DNA of 47,276 bases, taken from assembly GCA_022821845.1 (NCBI GenBank), contig JAJECT010000026.1:1-47276 (forward strand), given 5' to 3'. The position numbers and the translations under genes were made by a program. Below the pieces are notes generated by a model. It searched no databases. It was not told where the DNA came from and was given only the letters and a program-made list of their open reading frames with translations. Every line of letters begins with the position of its first letter. Position 1 is the stretch's first letter. This DNA comes from Rhodothermales bacterium. Lineage in GTDB: Bacteria; Bacteroidota; Rhodothermia; Rhodothermales; VXPQ01. Of this stretch, positions 42,887-47,276 are shown piece by piece.

Positions 42887-43106
42887 GCGACAGGAAGCCC
42901 GAAAACAGACTGAATGTTTACGGAATACCCCTTGCAAAAAGGCCATTACACGCTGATCGCTTGCGATACGCATTGCGCGCCTCTTACTTTATGGTTTACA
43001 GAAGATAAAGCCGCGAACATAACCAGAGTAACCCCGGACAGAATAACCCCCAAACGCAACCTGGACAAAATACGGTGTCCGGTTCGTATTTTCAAGCAAA
43101 ATCCGT

Positions 43107-43138
43107 GCCCTTGTTGTCTTCGGATGGACAACAAGGGC
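43107..43138. promoter_or_regulatory. Perfect 12-bp hairpin in the gap before infA
   Basis: GCCCTTGTTGTC (43107-43118) and GACAACAAGGGC (43127-43138) form a perfect stem with loop TTCGGATG. It lies in the divergent gap between the choice-of-anchor gene start (42886) and infA (43294), where no gene is seen in about 400 bases. No U-tract follows on the plus strand; on the minus strand GATTTTGCTTG follows. The hairpin could be a terminator shielding the left gene or part of the infA leader. The 13-mer GTTCGTATTTTCA at 43083-43095 precedes it. Confidence 0.55.
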
Positions 43139-43293
43139 GTGATCAACCAGCAAGCGCGCGCCGCAAGGCCTTGAAATGTAACGAATTGTGACCGAAAGGC
43201 ACTTTTCAAGCCGCCATGCCGTATTATCCCGGATACAACAGACCGAAAACGCACCACGCCACTGCCTCCATACCATTCAGGAGCCTCGATTAT

Positions 43294-43515
43294 ATGGCCA
43301 AACAGGAAGCAATCAAACAGGAGGGCGTCGTGACCGAGGCGCTGCCGAACGCGCAGTTCCGCGTCCGGCTCAACAACGGGCACGAAATCCTCGGGCTGCT
43401 CTCCGGAAAGATGCGCAAACACTATATCCGCATCATTCCCGGGGACCGCGTAGACATCGAAATTTCTCCGTACGATCTTTCCAAGGGGCGGATCGTATTC
43501 CGTTACAAGGGATGA
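43294..43515 (+). CDS. infA: Translation initiation factor IF-1
   Basis: This 73-residue S1-like OB-fold protein binds the ribosomal A site during initiation. It shows the family sequence [53 protein letters not shown] and [12 protein letters not shown]. The ATG at 43294 has AGGAG upstream (43279-43283), giving the normal family length of about 72; a longer frame back to 43216 adds no domain. The GGT gene starts 4 nt after its stop, so the two may be co-transcribed. Its usual neighbours (rpmJ, rpsM) are not present. Confidence 0.95.
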   Translation: MAKQEAIKQEGVVTEALPNAQFRVRLNNGHEILGLLSGKMRKHYIRIIPGDRVDIEISPYDLSKGRIVFRYKG

Positions 43516-43519
43516 AACC

Positions 43520-45277
43520 ATGCGCTCGACCTTTCGACTCATGCTCCTTCTCCTTCCGGCGCTCCTGTGGCAAGCGGCTTGCCAGCCCGTCCCCGACCAA
43601 AGCGCGCCGCCCACAGGGCGGGGGGACCGCCTGACCGGAGCGCCCTTCGCCACGCGCAGTCCCGCGGTGGGCCAACATGGCATGGCTTCGACGAGCCATC
43701 CGCTGGCTACGCAAACCGCCATCGACATCCTGAAACAGGGCGGCTCGGCCGTGGACGCCGCCATCGCCGCCAACGCCGTGCTGGGCTTCGTCGAGGCGAA
43801 CAACTGCGGAATCGGCGGAGACCTGTTCGCCATCGTATGGGACGAAGCGTCGGGCCGCCTGCATGGGCTGAATGCAAGCGGACGAGCGCCCCTCGGGCAA
43901 TCGCGGGAAGACCTTGTAGCGCGCCTGAACGGAGCCGACCGGATTCCGCTGCATGGACCGCTGGCCGTCTCCGTTCCGGGCGCCGTAGACGGGTGGTTTA
44001 CGCTGCACGAACGGTTTGGCGCACTTCCCATGGAGGACATTCTGGCCCCCGCAATCCGGCATGCCCGCGAAGGAACGCCCGTCACGCAAGTCGTCGGGTT
44101 CTCGTGGGCGCAGGCCCATCGGCGGCTACAAGACCATATCCACGAAATCGGCGATCTCAGCAGCTTCGAAAATACCTGGTTCGTGGATGGGCGCACCCCT
44201 CCGGAAGGTGCGATATTTCGCAATCCCGACCTTGCCGCCACGTACGAACGCCTTGCCGCGGAAGGCCGCGACGCATTCTACCGGGGCGCCGTCGCAGACG
44301 CCATCGACGTCTGGGCGCGGCGCACGAATACGCCCATTCGAAAGGCCGATCTCGAAGCCCACGAAAGCGCCTGGGTAGACCCCGTATCCGTTCCCTATCG
44401 GGATGTCGAAGTGTACGAACTGCCGCCCAACGGACAGGGAATCGCCGTCCTGCAAATGCTTCGCATCCTGGAGGGTTTCGATCTGGAAGCGATGGGGCAT
44501 AACAGCGCCGATTACCTGCATGTCCTCGCGGAAGCGAAAAAACTGGCGTTTGCGGACCGGGCCCGGCATTACGCAGACCCGGACTTTGCGGACATTCCGC
44601 TGGAACGCCTGCTTTCGGCGGACTACGCGGCCGAGCAGCGCAGCCGCATCGACAGGGCGCAGGCCATGGAACGCGTCGCCACCGGCAATCTCGAGCACGG
44701 GGACACCGTGTACCTGACCGTGGCGGACGCGAACGGCAACATGGTATCGCTCATCCAGAGTAATTTCCTCGAATTCGGAAGCGGCATGACCCCGGATGGC
44801 CTGGGGTTCGCGCTGCAAAGCCGGGGCTCCCAGTTCTCGCTTGATCCAGACCATCCGAATGCGTACGCGCCGGGCAAGCGCCCCTTCCATACCATCATTC
44901 CCGGTTTCGTGCTGCGCGACGGGCGACCGCTGCTGGCCTTCGGCGTCATGGGCGGCCCGTTCCAGCCGCAAGGTCAGGTTCAGGTACTGCTGAACATGAT
45001 CGAGTTTGGCATGAACGTGCAGGAAGCCGGGGACGCCGCCCGATTCAGCCACTCCAGCGCGCTTCAGCCTACGGGCGGAACCATGACGGATGGCGGGCGC
45101 CTCGCGCTCGAAAGCGGCATAGGCCCGGACGTCCGCGAAGAACTGGCCCGCCGAGGGCATATTCTGGCCGCCGAGGATTATTTCGGGGGATATCAGGCCA
45201 TCCTCCGGGACGATGCGCACGGCGTATACCATGGCGGCGCCGACATGCGCAAGGACGGGAACGCGCTTGGATTCTAA
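43520..45277 (+). CDS. Gamma-glutamyltransferase family lipoprotein
   Basis: This 585-residue Ntn-hydrolase has a lipoprotein signal (LLLPALLWQAAC). It shows STSHPLATQTAIDILKQGGSAVDAAIAANAVLG, EANNCGIGGDLF, the long N-terminal half and the autoprocessing site LEHGDTVYLTVADANGNMVS, in which Thr396 should become the N-terminal nucleophile of the small chain. The GDTVYLTVAD wording is nearer the YwrD/acyltransferase-like subgroup than classical GGT, whose site is TTHxS. It probably processes glutathione or gamma-glutamyl peptides in the periplasm. It begins 4 nt after infA. Confidence 0.9.
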   Translation: MRSTFRLMLLLLPALLWQAACQPVPDQSAPPTGRGDRLTGAPFATRSPAVGQHGMASTSHPLATQTAIDILKQGGSAVDAAIAANAVLGFVEANNCGIGGDLFAIVWDEASGRLHGLNASGRAPLGQSREDLVARLNGADRIPLHGPLAVSVPGAVDGWFTLHERFGALPMEDILAPAIRHAREGTPVTQVVGFSWAQAHRRLQDHIHEIGDLSSFENTWFVDGRTPPEGAIFRNPDLAATYERLAAEGRDAFYRGAVADAIDVWARRTNTPIRKADLEAHESAWVDPVSVPYRDVEVYELPPNGQGIAVLQMLRILEGFDLEAMGHNSADYLHVLAEAKKLAFADRARHYADPDFADIPLERLLSADYAAEQRSRIDRAQAMERVATGNLEHGDTVYLTVADANGNMVSLIQSNFLEFGSGMTPDGLGFALQSRGSQFSLDPDHPNAYAPGKRPFHTIIPGFVLRDGRPLLAFGVMGGPFQPQGQVQVLLNMIEFGMNVQEAGDAARFSHSSALQPTGGTMTDGGRLALESGIGPDVREELARRGHILAAEDYFGGYQAILRDDAHGVYHGGADMRKDGNALGF

Positions 45278-45362
45278 AGGATACGCCAGGAAATTCCGCA
45301 ACCGAATGCCCCGCACGCCTGTTCGCATCCTTCCCGGAAAACCGCCTCGCCGCCCTGTCCCC

Positions 45363-46160
45363 ATGCCGCGCGCCCGCTCTCCCGTTTTTGCTTTCGCCTT
45401 CTTCGCCTTCCTGCTCGCGCAGGCTACGCTGCGTCCGTCGTCGGCGCAGGACGTAGACCATTCGCTCTTCGCCGCGCTCCTCAAGGCCCACGTAACCGAC
45501 GAAGGCATGGTGAATTACGACGCCTTCGACGCCTCCGAAGCGTTCGACGAATACCTTGCGCTGCTGAACCAGACTGACCCCGCGTCGCTATCCCGCAATA
45601 GCCAACTGGCGCTCTGGCTCAACGCCTACAACGCCTGGACCATCGAACTCATCAACCTGCACGACGAGCGCGAAAGCATCCGCAACATCAACAAAACGCT
45701 GGGGCTGGCCATCAAGGGACCCTGGACGCAGCCTCTCGCCACGGTCGGCGGCGTTACCTACACGCTCGACGACATCGAGCATGGAATCATCCGCAAGGAA
45801 TTCGACGACCCGCGCATTCATTTCGCGCTGGTTTGCGCCGCCGTCTCGTGCCCACCCCTGCGACGGGAAGCGTACGTCGGGCGGCGCCTCAACGACCAGT
45901 TAAACGACCAGTCGAAGCGATTTTTGCTGGAATTTCCGGAAAAAAACCGCGTGGACCTTGCCAGGCGTACGATCTACCTGACGAAGGTATTCGACTGGTA
46001 CGCCCGGGATTTCGGGAAAAACGACGAGGAAATCGTCCGGTACCTGGCCCGCTTTTTCCCGCCCGGTCCCGAACGCACGCTTCTTGCTTCCGGCAAGGCC
46101 CGCATCCGGTTCACCGACTACGACTGGGCGCTGAATATCTACTATTCCTCCAGCCTGTAG
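45363..46160 (+). CDS. DUF547 secreted protein
   Basis: This 265-residue protein has a signal peptide ([21 protein letters not shown]) and a DUF547 domain: [82 protein letters not shown], and [14 protein letters not shown]-like end. DUF547 proteins are widespread in marine bacteria; their role is unknown. The ATG at 45363 opens the signal peptide; ATGs at 45306 and 45213 (inside GGT) are less likely. Its 3' end overlaps the convergent PD40 gene by 19 bp. Confidence 0.85.
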   Translation: MPRARSPVFAFAFFAFLLAQATLRPSSAQDVDHSLFAALLKAHVTDEGMVNYDAFDASEAFDEYLALLNQTDPASLSRNSQLALWLNAYNAWTIELINLHDERESIRNINKTLGLAIKGPWTQPLATVGGVTYTLDDIEHGIIRKEFDDPRIHFALVCAAVSCPPLRREAYVGRRLNDQLNDQSKRFLLEFPEKNRVDLARRTIYLTKVFDWYARDFGKNDEEIVRYLARFFPPGPERTLLASGKARIRFTDYDWALNIYYSSSL

Positions 46161-47125
46161 CTCACGAAAGCGAACCGCTTGCTGTCCGGCGCCCAGGACG
46201 GCACATTGAGCGTGCCCTGCCCCCCGAAAAGCTCCGTCAATACGCGGGGTTCGCCGCCTTCCGCCGGCATAATCCGCAGCATCACATCCTTTTTGGGCGG
46301 ATGCCCTTCCACATCCGGCTCGTAGGACAGAAACGCAATCCATTTCCCGTCCGGCGACGGATGGGGAAACCAGTCGTTCCATTCGTCGAACGTACGTTGC
46401 TCCACATTGCCGCCCGCCGCGTCCATGCGGTAAATCTGCATGGTCCCGGTGCGCACGGAATTGAAATAGATGTATTTCCCGTCCGGGGAATAATCCGGCC
46501 CGTCGTCCAGGCCCGGCGCCGTGGTCAGCCGGATTTCCTCGCCCCCTTCCGCAGGAATCGCATAAATATCGTAGTCGCCGTCGCGCAACCCTACGTAGGC
46601 AAGGGTTTTTCCGTCCGGGGACACGCCGTGCCAATAAGAAGGTCCCAATTCCGTCACGCGATGCGGCGCGCCCCCGTCAATGGGCAGCGTGTAGATCAGC
46701 GACGTCCCCTCTTCCGTGGCGTCGCTGATAATGAGCGTCTTGCCGTCCGGCGAAATGCCGTGGTCGTTGTTGGCCATCACGGCGAATCCCGCGTCGATCA
46801 GTTCGGCGTCGCCCCCGTCGACGGGCATGCGAAATATCCTGCCGGCGGAATTGAACAGGAAATACGCGCCGTCGGGCGACCAGTTGGGCGCCTCGAAATG
46901 CGCGGGAAGCGTCAGAACGACGTTGCGTTCCCCGGTTTCGACGTCGATGGTTTCCAGCGAACTGTACAGCACGGGTTCGGGTTCGGGTTGGGGGGACGGA
47001 CTATCCGCGGCGCCCGAATCCGACCTGGAAACGCATCCGGCAAGAAACAGGAGCAAGGCGGCAAACGCCGCGAAAGCAACGCGGCGGTCGGCAAACGCCG
47101 CAGGAAACACGGAAAGCATACGCAT
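46142..47125 (-). CDS. PD40/TolB-like beta-propeller lipoprotein
   Basis: The 327-residue protein has a lipoprotein signal (LLLFLAGC, lipobox Cys about 31) and about six WD40-like PD40 repeats, with [80 protein letters not shown] and [15 protein letters not shown]. The propeller resembles TolB and DPP-IV/S9 N-terminal domains but has no catalytic domain; it is probably a periplasmic scaffold or binding protein. The two genes converge: the last 19 bp overlap the DUF547 stop region. Confidence 0.88.
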   Translation of the reverse strand: MRMLSVFPAAFADRRVAFAAFAALLLFLAGCVSRSDSGAADSPSPQPEPEPVLYSSLETIDVETGERNVVLTLPAHFEAPNWSPDGAYFLFNSAGRIFRMPVDGGDAELIDAGFAVMANNDHGISPDGKTLIISDATEEGTSLIYTLPIDGGAPHRVTELGPSYWHGVSPDGKTLAYVGLRDGDYDIYAIPAEGGEEIRLTTAPGLDDGPDYSPDGKYIYFNSVRTGTMQIYRMDAAGGNVEQRTFDEWNDWFPHPSPDGKWIAFLSYEPDVEGHPPKKDVMLRIMPAEGGEPRVLTELFGGQGTLNVPSWAPDSKRFAFVSYRLEE

Positions 47126-47276
47126 GGCGCAAGAGGTTCAGGTGCATGGAAATACGAAACGAAAAACATACAGACACATCGAACCCGGAAACATAACCTC
47201 TTCACGGAAAATAAATGCAAGCGGGGGAAGGAATATCCAGTTCCGCGTCCGTAGCGGACAACCGTCCGGTGGCCTC
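47126..47276. other. Right-edge region, possible partial genes
   Basis: The last 151 bases hold the leader of the PD40 gene. On the minus strand, the frame from 47276 to a TGA ending at 47202 reads SATDAELDIPSPACIYFP and could be the C-terminus of a gene entering from the right. On the plus strand an ATG at 47215 (MQAGEGISSSASVADNRPVA) could begin another gene cut by the edge. Neither can be confirmed from so few codons. TTTCGTATTTCC (minus, about 47143-47154) resembles the CGTATWTT sites and lies close to the PD40 start. Confidence 0.2.

Noticed and set aside
42914-43174. Short plus-strand frame of 86 codons in the gap before infA
   Set aside because: It spans the hairpin, has no ribosome site and no family features, so it is treated as non-coding.

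Overview
The window looks like chromosome from a GC-rich, aerobic, probably marine bacterium of the Bacteroidota/Rhodothermota side of the tree. The main clue is the secreted protein at 41186-42886, whose C-terminus carries a YPNPFNPET sorting-type domain typical of that lineage. Supporting clues are a fused alpha/beta 2-oxoacid dehydrogenase E1, many lipoproteins, three Na+-linked transporters or antiporters, secreted sulfatases, and few recognisable Shine-Dalgarno sites. The exact genus cannot be read from the sequence alone. I see no tRNA, rRNA, CRISPR array, IS element or prophage genes.

Layout. (1) 1-469: the start of a secreted Ig/cadherin-like repeat protein running off the left edge. 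(2) 769-14163: a tightly packed minus-strand block of ten genes, read from the right: DPP-IV-type peptidase, dihydroorotase, D-Ala-D-Ala ligase, DHH phosphoesterase, leucyl aminopeptidase, PdxA, FtsE, an AGCS alanine/Na+ symporter, an NhaC-type antiporter with an extra secreted domain, and a ManC-like cupin. (3) 14407-20156: plus-strand alanine racemase, a PhoB/PhoR-like two-component pair, and the E1 gene. (4) 20194-21730: an AT-rich islet with two small outer-membrane-type proteins, a dispersed hairpin element and a tRNA T-arm-like fragment. (5) 21731-27758: a cystathionine gamma-synthase type enzyme, a TPR lipoprotein, a nucleoside hydrolase, an NSS transporter and a DUF1080 lipoprotein. 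(6) 27869-29557: a lone ATPase plus TOPRIM-like (OLD-type, defence-like) protein. (7) 29676-41089: a catabolic region with a TRAP transporter (dctPQM), two formylglycine-type sulfatases, a PIG-L deacetylase, a Tat-exported Gfo/Idh oxidoreductase, an orphan binding lipoprotein and a beta-lactamase-fold hydrolase. (8) 41186-47125: an LVIVD/choice-of-anchor-B protein, infA, gamma-glutamyltransferase, a DUF547 protein and a PD40 propeller lipoprotein.

How the genes fit together. AGCS symporter, alanine racemase and Ddl together form an alanine to D-Ala-D-Ala branch feeding peptidoglycan. The peptidases (DPP-IV type, PepA, GGT) supply amino acids that the Na+-coupled symporters (AGCS, NSS) could import, while NhaC helps balance Na+/H+. 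The sulfatase/TRAP/DUF1080/Gfo-Idh/PIG-L set suggests use of sulfated, N-acetylated glycans without a SusCD pair inside the window.

The most unusual observations are a three-copy AT-rich hairpin family lying 3' of minus-strand genes (630-674, 21605-21649, 39447-39490), the solitary OLD/TOPRIM ATPase, the AT-rich islet beside a tRNA-like fragment, a recurrent CGTATWTT motif 72-86 nt upstream of four plus-strand genes, and an NhaC carrying an N-terminal extracytoplasmic domain.
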